Part shown: piece after piece, positions 1 through 10,680 of the stretch | Layout: each line of letters begins with the position of its first letter | How positions within the stretch are numbered: position 1 is the stretch's first letter | Source: Alopecurus myosuroides | Lineage: Eukaryota > Streptophyta > Magnoliopsida > Poales > Poaceae | Assembly: GCA_028641055.1 (NCBI GenBank) | Contig: CM054062.1 | Location: 26,904,808 to 26,968,807 of the forward strand | Reading direction: 5' to 3' | Length of the DNA: 64,000 nt | Position numbers and translations under genes: made by a program | Notes under the pieces: generated by a model | Databases searched by the model: none | The model's input: the letters and a program-made list of their open reading frames with translations, nothing else | Told to the model about the DNA's origin: nothing

Positions 1-1
1 A

Positions 2-376
2 CCAGTGTCTTCCCACCTTAGTGCTCCGGCTCTTATGCCGTCTCCCACCAATGGTGGAGACCGTCCCCGTCGTCATTGCGACTATTGTGGAAAGCCCGGT
101 CACATTGAGTCTACCTGTTTCAAGAAGATGCGAGACATGTCACGTGGTACTTATTCGGAGCCTTCAGCTACTTGTGCTCCTACCCCGACCCCTTCAGCAG
201 TGTCTGTGACTGAGCAGGATATTGTGCGCCTCCTGCGCCAACTTATGGCTTCGGGTTCTTCTTCGACAGGTTCTGCCGGTGTTGCTACTGACTCTTCTAG
301 TGCAGAGAAACCACCTTCTTCACAGCCAGGAGCGCAACACGGGAACTCTGGATGGTTCTGGCCCTCGCCACCATGA
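2..376 (+). pseudogene. Copia-like Gag C-terminal fragment with zinc knuckle
   Basis: The frame is open at the window edge and stops at 374-376. Near codon 28 it has a CCHC zinc knuckle, CDYCGKPGHIESTCFKK (C-X2-C-X4-H-X4-C), followed by a Ser/Thr/Pro-rich tail. In LTR retrotransposons this knuckle lies at the end of Gag and packages element RNA. Only about 570 bp separate it from the polypurine tract and LTR downstream, and no protease, integrase or reverse transcriptase is seen in that gap. The element is therefore either internally deleted or non-autonomous. Assignment to Copia rests on the knuckle and the short LTR and is tentative. Confidence 0.6.
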
Positions 377-521
377 TTCACTTCCGATGCCGCATCACCA
401 TTAGTCTCTCCGTTTTTTGCTAGTTTTCTATATTTCCGTTGCGTCCACCAGATCTGTCGTTTCTTTTTGTGTTTCTTATGTCATGAGAGTCCATATACCT
501 TCATTTGTCGACCTATATTCT

Positions 522-615
522 TGGTCCTTTTGTGGCCTCCTATTCTCGGTCCGTTTGTGGCCTCCTATTCCGGTCCTTTTGTGGCCTCGGTCCTTTTGTG
601 GCCTCCTTTTCTCGG
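522..615 (+). repeat. Short tandem repeat, about 25-bp unit
   Basis: About four imperfect copies of a block containing GGTCC(T/G)TTTGTGGCCTC follow one another between the Gag fragment and the LTR. The open frames crossing it are products of the repeat and show no domain. Confidence 0.7.
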
Positions 616-934
616 TCCTGGTCCTTCTATGGGATTTTTATGGCCTCATTTTGCATTGTCATTGATCTACGCACATTCTTTCGCCGTTGGACTTCTTATG
701 TCGTGGCCTTCTTGTGCTATGATCGTTTGTGACATGCTCGTCTCTTGATCGAATATCGGTCTCTGTCGGTCTCATTGTTCGATCGACTCTATTCGCTCTT
801 CGTTCTGGCTTGACTCTACAGGTTTTGAAGACTCTTCATGCTACAAGACACTTTCAAGACGCGGATTCTGGATTATCATTTTGTTTTCTAGTGTACACTT
901 CTTCAAATGCAATGCTATTGCATACGCTTTGCAT

Positions 935-946
935 TTGAGGGGGGGG
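935..946 (+). other. Polypurine tract of the Copia-like element
   Basis: A run of G (tttgagggggggg) lies directly before the TGTTAAGGAG start of the LTR. This is the expected place for the plus-strand primer of reverse transcription. Confidence 0.7.
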
Positions 947-1075
947 TGTTAAGGAGTATTAGTATAGGTCTAGAAGTCCGTATTAGTCTAGGTTTCCTTA
1001 CTTCTATCTCAAGTCATATGTAATATATATATGCCCCATGGGCCTCCTAATAATACAAGTTGCCTATTCATAACA
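947..1075 (+). mobile_element. Short 3' LTR of a Copia-like element
   Basis: The 129-bp block starts TGTTAAGGAG and ends with CATAACA, giving the canonical TG...CA ends, and follows the polypurine tract directly. The 5' LTR lies outside the window, so neither pair identity nor a target duplication can be assessed. Such a short LTR fits some grass Copia or TRIM-like families. Confidence 0.7.
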
Positions 1076-1479
1076 ACACCCACAGTGTAAAGTATGGTAC
1101 CGAATTTTTTGGATCTGTTCTTCTTAGTGGAACTGATGTGTCAATCATGATCCATGCCAGCGGACAACATGTCTGTACTTTCACTCTATGATAAACTTTA
1201 GATGAGCAGCTTATCCAATTCAAAAATTAAGATACATGTTCTCTTCGTGTATGAAAGGCCCCTGGAGCAGATCTGTTGTAAGATCAGGTGCGCCATGGAC
1301 CACATCCTGGAGGCCGAGAGGAAGGAGCAGACCAACCACAATAACGTCCTTTACATTTTAGAGAACATCAACGTCGGAGCTAAAATCCTACCCACGTGCT
1401 AAGAAGGGGATGCGCACGTTCTGAGCGGTGGCCAGAGAATCATCGTTGGTGGCTGCTCACTTGCAGCAGCTTCAACAGT
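1076..1479. other. Unassigned intergenic sequence
   Basis: No gene is recognised here. An open frame at 1202-1402 (66 codons, plus strand) has no familiar motif and is not called. Confidence 0.5.
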
Positions 1480-1480
1480 T

Positions 1481-1641
1481 GGAAGGATTATCTTCATTGC
1501 ACACTTTTACCAATGGGGTTGTTCTTAGGAATGTTTGTATTTGAGAGACCTACCGACATGTCGCTGCAGCTTCAAGAGGGAGTAAGGATTATCTTCATTG
1601 CACACTTTTACCAATGGGTTATTCTTAGGAATGTTTGTGTT
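1481..1641 (+). repeat. Direct repeat of about 57 bp
   Basis: The block starting AAGGATTATCTTCATTGCAC occurs at about 1481-1537 and again at 1584-1640 with two or three differences. A more diverged echo lies near 2622-2667 (GGTTATCTTCATTTTCATTT). No protein reading explains the conservation. Confidence 0.65.
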
Positions 1642-2028
1642 AAGAATTTAGGCAATTTACAGATTAAATTAATCCAAGTATAAATCATGAACATGACGTA
1701 AACATACTGATATTTAACCATGTTCGTGCATACTAGATTTATAGTAGATAAATCTACGCAAGCTACTAGTGTTGCACACATGGAAATAGTAATGATAGGG
1801 ATAAACGTGCTATACCCTGCAGTTGGCCAATTGGCAGTAGCCGTAGCAGAGGCGGCGGCCGCGGCGGCGGCAGCAGCAGCAGCAGCGTTGGCGGCCTCAG
1901 CAGCGGCGGCCTCAGTGGCAGCAGCGGCGGCAGCAGCAGCTCGATCGGCTTCGGTGGCCATGTTGACGATGAGGTTGTAGTCGAAGTAGATGTACTGCAG
2001 CAGCGAGCAGTCGCGTAGTAGACGCTCC
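1608..2028 (-). pseudogene. Ala-rich broken reading frame, GCN repeat
   Basis: On the minus strand a frame opens just after a TAG near 2030 and reads through LLRDCSLLQYIYFDYNLIV into MATEADR (ATG at 1961). A long alanine tract with scattered Thr, Glu and Asn follows, encoded by mixed GCN codons at about 1845-1940. After codon about 45 the composition changes and looks non-coding, which suggests an unspliced exon end. The upstream part is closed by the in-frame stop. I do not recognise the family. It may be a remnant first exon of a host or transposon gene; the alanine tract alone proves nothing. Confidence 0.3.
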
Positions 2029-4357
2029 CCAAAAACCTAATCGCCCCTCTCCCGTACAGGATCTGGAGAGGCGGGGTTTCGGAGGCCTGCTCTCCCGTCG
2101 GCCGTGTACGCGGTAGACGGGATGGGATCACCGGCGGCAGCAACAGGAGGTGGAACGACAGTGGGCGCAAAGAGGCGGCGTGTGTGAGATGATTGTACTG
2201 CGTCCGCCTGGGCCTCCAATTTATAGGCACGGCCGGGTAGGAGAACGGTCAATTTAATTGGCGTTTACTCATTCCCGCAACCCGCGGCGCGGCGCGGCGC
2301 GGCGAGGCGGAGGAGGAGGAGCGCGTGTGGAACACCTCCACTACTCCTCTCTCTTCATACCAACTCACACTAGTGGGGAGAGAGCTCACCTTATAAACTG
2401 GTGCAAAACTCTCCCAACTAGCAATGTGAGACTAAACTCCCACCATTTGCTATGGCAGCATGGGCCTTAGGGATTAAATGGAAATTGCCTAATGGGCCTG
2501 CTAGCCCATTCGAATTTCAGCAGTTTGTATTACCCACGTGTCGTTGCGGCTTCCGCGGTCTAAGCGTCAGCGAGGGCAAGTTCAACGGTTTGATGCTTTC
2601 TCGCATACGCTTCAGTGGGATTAAGGGTTATCTTCATTTTCATTTCAACAATGGGTTGTTCTTAGGATTATCCAACTATCATGCTCTTCTTAGCGAAATT
2701 CTATTGCCGAGCTTTAAGAAAAAGAGGATCAACACGTGGCAGCATCCACTTGAGAAGATCAGCAATTGGGCATCCATATGTTACTGAGCATCGGGATGAG
2801 GTCAGCTCATAGGAAGTTATATTCCTATATGTCCGGGTATCTACAATATCTAAATGGGAGCAACCCACTAATTCTATTTCTCTCAACATGCAAGGTGTCC
2901 ACCTCAGCTAACATATGATTGGTCCATGTCATCATCTATATTTGGCAGTTTCTTTGTTCGTGGCGTGTGGTGCCCGGTTGCACCTGGTTGCATGTCGTGT
3001 TTGTTGGCCTGTTGCGACTCATTTCTTGGTCCGATCAGTCATAGCCCATAAAAAACATCACAGCCCACACGCTGCATATGGTTTTTGGTCCGACCCGTCA
3101 CAGCCCACCACAGCCCACACGCAGCACGTATCTCCATCGTTCATTATCACGGGAACCTCGGGTCGGCTCTTTCTTCCTTTTCTCTAGCGGCACACCAGAT
3201 TCCTCCATGGTCGCCATTGAATACATCCATTCATTATTTCCGTTTGTACTTCCTAATCAATCCGGTGAACGTGCACTCGCTTCCCCTCCCCGCGATCCGA
3301 TGAGTCGGGAACCTACGGCGCCATCTGATGAATCCTCGCGGAAATCCCCCTCTTTAAAGCCGGGCTCCAACATCACCGAATTTGCTCTCATACGCCCCCC
3401 ACCCCCATGGCTGGGATTCTTCCACTCCACCGGTGAGCCACTCCATCCTGTTTTCTCCATGGGTTCCATATTTCATATTCACTAAATTTGTTGCTGCCTC
3501 AGGTTCTAAACAACAGGAGTGCCCAGTAAACTTGGATCTTTATCCTTGCACACCGCACTGAAGATTCTTATTGGTAATACATACTCAATTTTCTGAAGAG
3601 ATTTACTTCACCTGTACTATTTCGTGCTATTTCCATACCGTGTACTCCATTTTCCATGTCTCATCACACTCCTCACCTGCAGATGAAGCACAAAAGCAGT
3701 AGACGATGACCAAGCATGCTACGATTGTAACAGGACTACATGAGGAGACAGCCGACTGCACATATGTTTGCCTAGCTGAGAGAAATGGGGTGGGCCGGTG
3801 ACCTTCTCAATTCTATTCAACAGCTTCCGCTTTGGAGGGAATATTTTCTGAATTCGGGAGAGCGATGAAGACAGGCTGGTCAGTCTGTGCATGCGATATG
3901 TTCCACAAAATGTCTCATTTTCACTAGAATTTTTCACTTCAGGTTCCTTTTAGCGGCGATGCGTGCAATATAAGATGCCACACGGAATACACGCGACGCA
4001 CAGACACAATAGTGTTTGAGTGCACAGCCACGCGACCGATTTGAAAGGGTTGAACCAGATCACATTGAGAGACTCGCGTGCCATCGAAAGCTCCCAGGAA
4101 TATTTGCCTTTCCACGATTTAATAGGCCAGACGTTGCAAACAGTAATTCTACATTTTGCAATGGTTTAATCCCCTCCTTGAGCATGCCATTCGAGGGATG
4201 CTCAATCTATCAATAAGACAATCTGCCTCTTAGGTAGATACTCCCAGTGATTTAAACATAATCTTTGTTTTCTATCTGCCTCTTATATGCCTCTTAGGTA
4301 GATACACATAATCTTTGCTTTCTATCTGTTAGCATTTTGAAATTCAAATGCGTGCTA
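2029..4357. other. Intergenic stretch without recognised gene
   Basis: A GC repeat (GGCGC units) lies at about 2284-2305. Around 2390-2450 there is a TATA-like block (ACCTTATAAACTGGTGC) and a GACTAAACTCCCACC box, which could be a promoter remnant. Near 3058-3125 there are short CAGCCCACACG repeats. Short frames at 2452-2787, 3078-3485 and 4016-4216 have no motif and are not called. Confidence 0.5.
4222..4330 (+). repeat. Short direct duplication
   Basis: TGCCTCTTAGGTAGATAC occurs near 4223 and again near 4288, each followed by an ATAATCTTTG(T/C)TTTCTATCTG block. This is a local duplication of roughly 60 bp with partial decay. Confidence 0.55.
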
Positions 4358-4410
4358 ACTTTTTTTTCTCGAGAGTATGCCAAAATGGCATACCGTATTT
4401 TTGTGCTAAC
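4358..4410 (-). mobile_element. Possible LINE or SINE 3' end with terminal hairpin
   Basis: Read on the minus strand, this is GGTATGCCATTTTGGCATAC, then TCTCGAG, then eight A. The stem TATGCCA/TGGCATA followed by CTCGA and poly(A) matches the architecture of the LINE tail at 50008-50026 (GGTATGCAATTGCATACC, CTCG, poly-A). The body of the element to the right is not recognisable, so this is a short fragment at best. Confidence 0.45.
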
Positions 4411-5418
4411 TTTATTTCATGTTATTGTATTATAATAATCGAGTTGGAATCATTGCTATATGTATATTTTACAGCATATATTGCATTAGCCGTACACTTA
4501 AGTTTTACTTACAAAGCTAAGAGTCCATGCCCATCTTATATGCAGGTTAAGATTTGTGGTCTAATTATAAATTTTAGAGGATCTATCCTACTTTACTATA
4601 AATTTCCGCAGCAACGCGCGGGAAATTATCTAGTACTATCAGTGCATCAGATATGTTGTAATTTTTTTGCCTTTTTGACTGTAATTTTTTTGCCTGACGA
4701 GTTATTTCAGTGAATGTCAGAGCATGCTGAAGGCGAGAATCACTTATGCGATTCTATGCTTCTGTAATTCAGTCTAAGCGTTCCATCTGTAAGTTCGCAA
4801 TTTGCAGTGCTGCAATCGAAGGGTATCTCACAAGTTAGATACATCGTTTATATTTTATCTAGCCTACTCTCTTACATTCAGTTTGTTCCATGGAAAGTAC
4901 ATGTAAACTGCGATACTGTAACTTATGCGATTCTATGGATCAGGTACCAGTTATGTTTACCGTAATAAAATCTTCATTGTCCATGGTGTCTTCACACCAC
5001 CAGTTTTGTGGTATACTGTACTCTTCATGACAGACTGTAAACTCCACTATTTCTGCTGGTTTAATTAGACCGAACGCTAGTTTCTTAATATTGGTCGGTG
5101 ATTGTTCAGACCTTTTCAGTCTCTGATATTCTAATGTCGATCTTTGGGTAAACCAGGAAATTTAAGATCGACATGAGGCAGCAGCAAGCAAACTGTGTCA
5201 GTTCGGTTTGTAGTTTAGGGAAAGAGAGTATCTGCACTTAAACGTGAATTAACGGCCACTATGTTTGGTATTTTGTCTGTCCTTCATATCTCTCTAAGAA
5301 TTTTCTGCATATATTACTTCAGAATTATGTTTCTTTTACTTTTTCTTTTTGGATATTTTTTGTACTGAATATAAAACTGACAATTGGGAGCATAGAAAGG
5401 AATTTACTTGGATAGCCA
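4411..5418. other. AT-rich intergenic sequence left of the MULE
   Basis: No coding signal or clear repeat is seen. This is the left flank into which the MULE inserted; the matching right flank resumes at 30690. Confidence 0.5.
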
Positions 5419-5427
5419 TTTGGTGAG
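5419..5427. repeat. 9-bp target site duplication, left
   Basis: TTTGGTGAG here is repeated exactly at 30681-30689. Nine-bp duplications are the hallmark of Mutator superfamily insertion. Confidence 0.92.
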
Positions 5428-5522
5428 GGGTCATTTCTCGAATTGCCCACAGCGGACCACTTCTACTCAGTTTTACCCCTAGCGCCGAATCGACCTCAGT
5501 TTTGCCCCTAGTCCGTGCGCAA
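5428..5522 (+). repeat. MULE left terminal inverted repeat
   Basis: It starts GGGTCATTTCTCGAATTGCC. The inner half is nearly identical to the reverse complement of 30586-30680, sharing CCCCTAGCGCCGAATCGACC and TTTTGCCCCTAGTC. The outer 40 bp are more diverged. Confidence 0.9.
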
Positions 5523-5562
5523 CCACTATGGAGAGGCCGTAACGGTAAGTTTGGAGTCGAAT

Positions 5563-5615
5563 CCGTTTCGCGAAGTGGGTCCGGAGGAGTCAGACTCCGT
5601 TTCGCGAAGTGGGTC
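5563..5615 (+). repeat. Direct repeat just inside the left TIR
   Basis: CCGTTTCGCGAAGTGGGTC occurs at 5563-5581 and again at 5597-5615 (34-bp spacing). Each copy contains the palindrome TTCGCGAA. Subterminal repeats like this can act as transposase binding sites, but that is inference. Confidence 0.75.
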
Positions 5616-5639
5616 TGGGTGGGACTGCCAAATTCGTTC

Positions 5640-6223
5640 AAACCGTCCGGAGCTTACATGTGGGACCGCGCAGTTTGTTGACTATACTGAATAGTCCACA
5701 CCCGAGCTTCCCGCCACCACCGTCGTGCGCTGCCACCCAATTTAGTTGACCCGCCGTCGTGCGCTCTCGCTCTCGCCGCCGCCACCGCCTGCTCCACCGC
5801 CACCACCCCCTGCTGCGCCACGAGCACCCGCAGCACCACCACCACCTGCGGCGCCACCACCACCTGCTCCACCGTCACCTTATCCTCAGCCAGCACCCCA
5901 CCGCCACCTGTGTCGCAGCCAGCAGTACACATTTGCGCCGCCAGCACCACCTGCACCGCCGCGGCCGTTCCGCGTGGCCACCTGCTTCACCGCCGGGGCC
6001 GTCCTGCGACGCCTCTGGTGGGGCGCTCGTTCCACCACTCTGCCCGCCACCCGCTCGACGAAATGGATACGAATGAAATGGAGAGCGGCGGCGACCTGGG
6101 TCCGGAGACACGCCGCGTCCACGATTGGGTTCCCATTGGCTAAGTACTGAGTTTTGAATTGTCGATTCGACATGGGATGCCATTGATTTGCAGCTGATTG
6201 CGTCTCTGTTTTCGTGGGTTAGG
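5640..6223 (+). other. GC-rich leader of the MULE transposase gene
   Basis: CCG/CCA-rich sequence gives long overlapping frames on both strands (Pro-rich on plus, Val/Ala-rich on minus). These are composition effects and are not called as genes. The stretch probably holds the promoter and 5' leader. A possible 26-codon leader peptide starts at ATG 6063. A GGGTTAG acceptor-like site sits at about 6216-6222, just before the transposase ATG. Confidence 0.45.
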
Positions 6224-9200
6224 ATGGAGTTGCGGTTTGCTTTCTTGGTGAACGTTAGAAGGGAGCGCTACATCGTCGATGCAGACGGTAAGAAGAAATA
6301 CCAAGGAGGTTTCAGTTATCCGGTCCCAATGGATTGTAATTGGAGTTTCAGACAATTTGGGGAGATACTTTGCAGCCCATATCCTTGGGGTTTGCATGAT
6401 GAAGTGGAATTTAGATACTTTGATGGGAGAAAAGATTGGATCCAAATTAGTAATGATGAAGAGCTCGCTACCATGTTTGCTAAGCATAAGGAGGCAGAGA
6501 ATTTTTATGTGAAGCTGCAAAATGATGTGGTTGTGCCGGCAGTTGGACCTACGGTGGCGGGTTCATCTTCTGTGGCAGGACCATCACGTCATACTGTCAA
6601 CTCTAGCCAGAACAGTTCAAAACCAACTCGACGTGGTGGCTCGACAAGTTCATCCACTGGGAGAAGGGTTCATGTTGAAGTGGAGGCTGATGCCTGCATT
6701 TCTGCGGATGATGAAGAGAGGCTATATTCTGATGTTATTCAGAATTTAAGACGGACACCTCGGGCTGAAATCCAATATGAGTCTGACAGTGACGATGAAG
6801 AGGAGGAAGACCGGGCACCTGTTGAATGGAGCCCTGAGAACCGTCTTATGGCAGAAGGTTGCATTTTTTTTCTTCCATGGCTGAGTGTAGAAATGCACTT
6901 GTGACGTACTGCATTAAGGTAGAACGTGCGTTTACAGTTGACAAGAGCGATAAAAGGCGCTACACCGTGCACTGTGCGTCTGAAGATTGTCAATGGAGGA
7001 TGCACGCATCTAAAATGCGTGGTAGCACCAATATTCAGGTAAAAGTGAACCCTTTTCCCCACACATGCCAAGAATCAACCCTTAGGAAGCAAACAATCAG
7101 CAGAGCCAAGTCAGGATGGGTGGCGGATGAAGTAAAAAGATGGGTGGCAGAAAACCATCAAGTGACTGCAAAGGAATTGCAGAAAAACATCAAAGACAAG
7201 TTCAAGATAGATTTACCATACATGAGGGTGTTCAGTGGTAAAAATAAAGCATTGGAATCTATCCATGGTAACTGGAATGAAAGTTTTCAATTGTTGTATT
7301 CATTCAAAGCTGAAGTGGAGAGGACAAGCCCAGGTAGTGTTGTTGAAATTGATCACCACACCGTGGAGTACACATTGAAGAAAGTGACAAGGACCAAGGA
7401 ATGCTTTAGGAGGGTTTTTGTGTGCTTTCAAGCTTGTCGATTGGGTTTTTTGGTAAGCTGCGGGCCTTATTTGGCTATTGATGCTACTTTTCTCACAGGG
7501 AGGTTTAAAGGCCTGCTAGTAGCAGCTTGTGCAGTTGATGCACACAATTTTGTTTTCCAGTTGCCTACGGTGTGTTGGAGACAGAATCCGAGGAGAGCTG
7601 GACATGGTTTTTGCAGAATCTGCGCCAGGCTATTGGACATCCCAATGGGTTGGTAATTCACACAGATGCATGCAAAGGTTTAGAAGTGGCCGTGGACAAT
7701 GTGTTCCCAGGAGTAGAGCATAAGGAATGCATGCGTCACCTTGCTGCAAATTTTGTGAAGAAATTCAAAGGAAAGTTTTTTACCGACCATTTATGGCCAG
7801 CATCTTTGACTTGCAGTGTGAGGAAGCACAACTACCACATGAGGCAGTTGTACACAAATGAGAAAGTGAAGGAATACTTGGAAACACACCACTCGAAGTT
7901 ATGGGCTAGAAGCCAATTCAGTGAAGTGAGCAAAGTTGACTATGTGCACAATAATCTTGCAGAATCTTTCAACTCAACGATCCGGAAACTAAAGGATCTT
8001 TATTTGGAGGATTTGCTTGACAGGATAAGGATAGAATACGCCGAGAAATTTCATATTCGTCTTGGAATAGCTAATGCAAAATTCATGGGCCACGTTATTA
8101 CCCCGGATGTGATGAAGGTGTTGAAGCAAAAAACAGTGGGCTTGAATATGAACATGAGATTTATCTCGGATACCACATCAGAGGTATCATTCTTTGATAA
8201 AGCTAACAAAGAATGGAGATATCAAGTGGATTTAGAAGACAAAAGTTGCAGTTGTAGGCAATGGCAGATAACTGGTTTACCATGCATTCATGTCTTGTTT
8301 TCATCACTTCTCTCTCAGGTCCAGCAGGGGATATACAACATTATGTGCATGATTACTACTTTGTTGCAGTGTTCAGAGCCACATATGCACATGCCTTGCA
8401 TGCTCTGGAGGGAAAACAACAATGGGATAGAGAGGACCCTGGATTCCAACTTTGTGCTCCGACTCTGAAGAGAGCTGCAGGTAGACCGAGGAAGAGTCGA
8501 CACCGATGTCGCAGTGAAGGTGGAGTTGGAGCGAGGGTGCGTAAGTGCACAAGGTGTGGTGGGACTGGTCATTTCGGCAAATATTGTGATAACGCAGTAG
8601 ATCCAGGGTTTGGAGAGAGTTTTCCTGATGAAAAAGATGGTTAGCAGCCGGATGCAGCATTTGAAAATGATGATCAACAGCCGGATGAAACATGTGAAAA
8701 CGATGATCAGCAATCAAGTGATTCAGATGATGCTCCAGATGAAAATGATGATCAAGTACATGATCCAAATGATTATGATTATTCAAATGATGATCAAGTC
8801 CATGATGCTCCAGATGCTCCAGTTGATGATCCGCTGGATGCTCCAGCTGATGATCCAGCCGATGATCCGATGGATGCTCCAGATGCTCCAGCAGATGCTC
8901 TAGATGCTCCAGATGCTCCAGCTGATGATCAGCTGGATGCTCCAGCTGATGATCCGCTGGATGCTCCAGTCGATGATCCTGCCATGATCTCACCAGTTTC
9001 ATTGGATGCTCCATTCGATGATTCTGCCATGATCTCAGCAGTTCCATTTTCAGATGGTATGTAAATCCTGCCATGATCTCACCAGTTTTCATTTTTCATT
9101 TTTTATTTATTTATCATGATCCTTTATGTTTTGTACAGATCTGGTGTAGTTTCAAAGAAGAAGGCTAAGGTACCGACTACCAAGAGGAGAAGACAAGAAG

Positions 9201-9283
9201 CTGTGAGCAAGATGAGCACAAGGAGCGAAGGTCCACCAAAACAGCCAATGATCACAAAGAAGCCTCGACGCTATTTAGACTAA
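6224..9283 (+). pseudogene. MuDR-type MULE transposase, decayed
   Basis: The start is ATG 6224 (MELRFAFLVNVRRERY). In order there is a PB1-like/acidic N-terminal part, a MuDR N-terminal domain (CASEDCQWRMHASK near 6976-7020), and the MULE transposase core with AIDATFLTGRFKG (about 7475) and HTDACKGL (about 7660). These are followed by a [12 protein letters not shown]ys/His pair and NNLAESFN. Further on come a SWIM zinc finger (CSCRQWQ...LPCIHVLF, about 8247-8300) and a CCHC knuckle CTRCGGTGHFGKYC (about 8549-8590). Three shifts each consistent with one lost base lie near 6864-6871 (a T run), 7559-7566 and 8298-8301. An in-frame TAG is at 8642-8644, followed by an Asp/Pro-rich tail. An intron at 9057-9149 would join in phase to a basic final exon containing KKKAKVPTTKRRRQ, probably a nuclear localisation signal, ending with TAA at 9281. 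The protein would cut and join element ends in the nucleus; this copy cannot make it whole. Confidence 0.88.
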
Positions 9284-10680
9284 GTTGGTGTTGTATTTCT
9301 GTTGAATAATGTTGTACTTATGTTGACTGGTGATGTATCTAAGTTAGAACATAGTTTGGATGATGTTTGAATAATGTTGGATGATGTTGAACCAAGTCAT
9401 TCCAAAATTTTAGGCAAATGTGCTTCAAATGAGTCTGAAGCTAGGGTAGACACCCCCGTTTGTAATTTAATGAAAAATTCGACCTTGTCAAAATTATCCA
9501 AATAAATTTGAGGAGCAACTATATCACATATAACAACATTGTGCGTTGGATTCATGTCATTTTGATTTTTTTTGAATTATTTATGCTCATTTGAAACCAT
9601 CGCTCTATTCTCATGAGAAATGTGCTTCAAATGGGGTCCGAAATTAGGGTAAATACCCCCATTTGTGCTTCAACATTTTTTGGCATCTTGTCTAAATCAG
9701 CCAAATTAATTTCCTACACATCTATTCTACATATATAGTGTAAATCTGAAGTTTCAATATGTTTTGAATAATTCTTCTAATTTTTTTTTTATTTAAATAA
9801 CATGGTTTAATAGAAAAATCATATGTAAAATAGATAAAAATCATCGCTCTAGTAAATCTGAAGTTTCATTATGTTTTGAATAATTCTTCTATTTTTTATA
9901 TTTTTTATTTAAATAACATGGTTTAATACTTAATAGAAAAGAAATCATATGTAGAACAGATAGATACCATCGAGCCATGTGGCCAACGGACCAACCAATC
10001 CGAGCACAGAACGAGCGTCTCGCGGATCGCTGTGGCTGCGAGCGCATCCGTCCGATGCAAGATTCCTTCTAGAAGGCGTCGATCTAACAGCCCAGGTCGA
10101 ATCTCTAGGTGTCCTTCTAGAAGCTTTTCGGCTGGTCAAACAAAGGGTTGACCAAGCTTGAAATGAGCATACATAATTCAAAAAAATCGAAAAAATATAA
10201 AGCCGATGCACATAGTAGTGTTATGTCATATAGTAACGAGAAAAAAATATAAACCTGTCTTATAAAGAATGGAACGAAAAAGCCTTGTGTAATATGTGAT
10301 ATCTTGAACAGACTAGTATAGAGTTCAAGAAAATGAGATGAGTTTCAAACCTTTGGAACTGAAATAAGGTCAAAATCTCACCAAAGCTTTATTTTGGTGT
10401 GACTAAGAAAGATCCAAAGTTATTTTTTCATTTTGATGTTTTAAACTTGTTTTATTTACGATTTTCGATTAAAACCATTATTATTCAAAAAAAATTACGA
10501 ATGTTCATCCAATAAATTTTCAGGCTTCGGAATTACATTATATAGGTCTAATACAAGTCTAGGAAAAATATAAATAGGACTTATAAACATTAGAACGAAA
10601 GACTTCACTAAAATGTGATTCCTCGAATATAGTAGTAAAGATTTCAAAGAATATGAGGTGGAAACATTGTGAATATTCCG
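9284..10680. repeat. AT-rich MULE interior with duplicated blocks
   Basis: There is no gene. At least three internal duplications are visible. An AATGTGCTTCAAATG block occurs near 9417 and 9618. A GTAAATCTGAAGTTTCA(A/T)TATG block of about 110 bp occurs near 9740 and 9853. A looser pair lies near 10220-10350 and 10560-10675. The stretch ends where the 348-bp tandem array begins. Confidence 0.6.
10065..10123. promoter_or_regulatory. Two heat-shock-element-like palindromes
   Basis: CCTTCTAGAAGG (10065-10076) and CTTCTAGAAG (10114-10123) each contain the inverted TTC-TA-GAA core of a heat shock element and lie 49 bp apart. A functional site needs three or more nGAAn units, and neighbouring units are only partly present. 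A regulatory role is inference. Confidence 0.35.

Noticed and set aside
3078..3485. 135-codon frame
   Set aside because: No motif, overlapping frames in all phases, and no splice or promoter support.
5746..6183. Long Pro-rich plus-strand and Val/Ala-rich minus-strand frames
   Set aside because: Both strands are open because of CCG/CCA repeats; no domain, and the stretch fits a GC-rich leader.
8373..9092. 239-codon His/Leu-rich minus-strand frame
   Set aside because: Reverse reading of the GATGATCCA-type repeats in the transposase tail.
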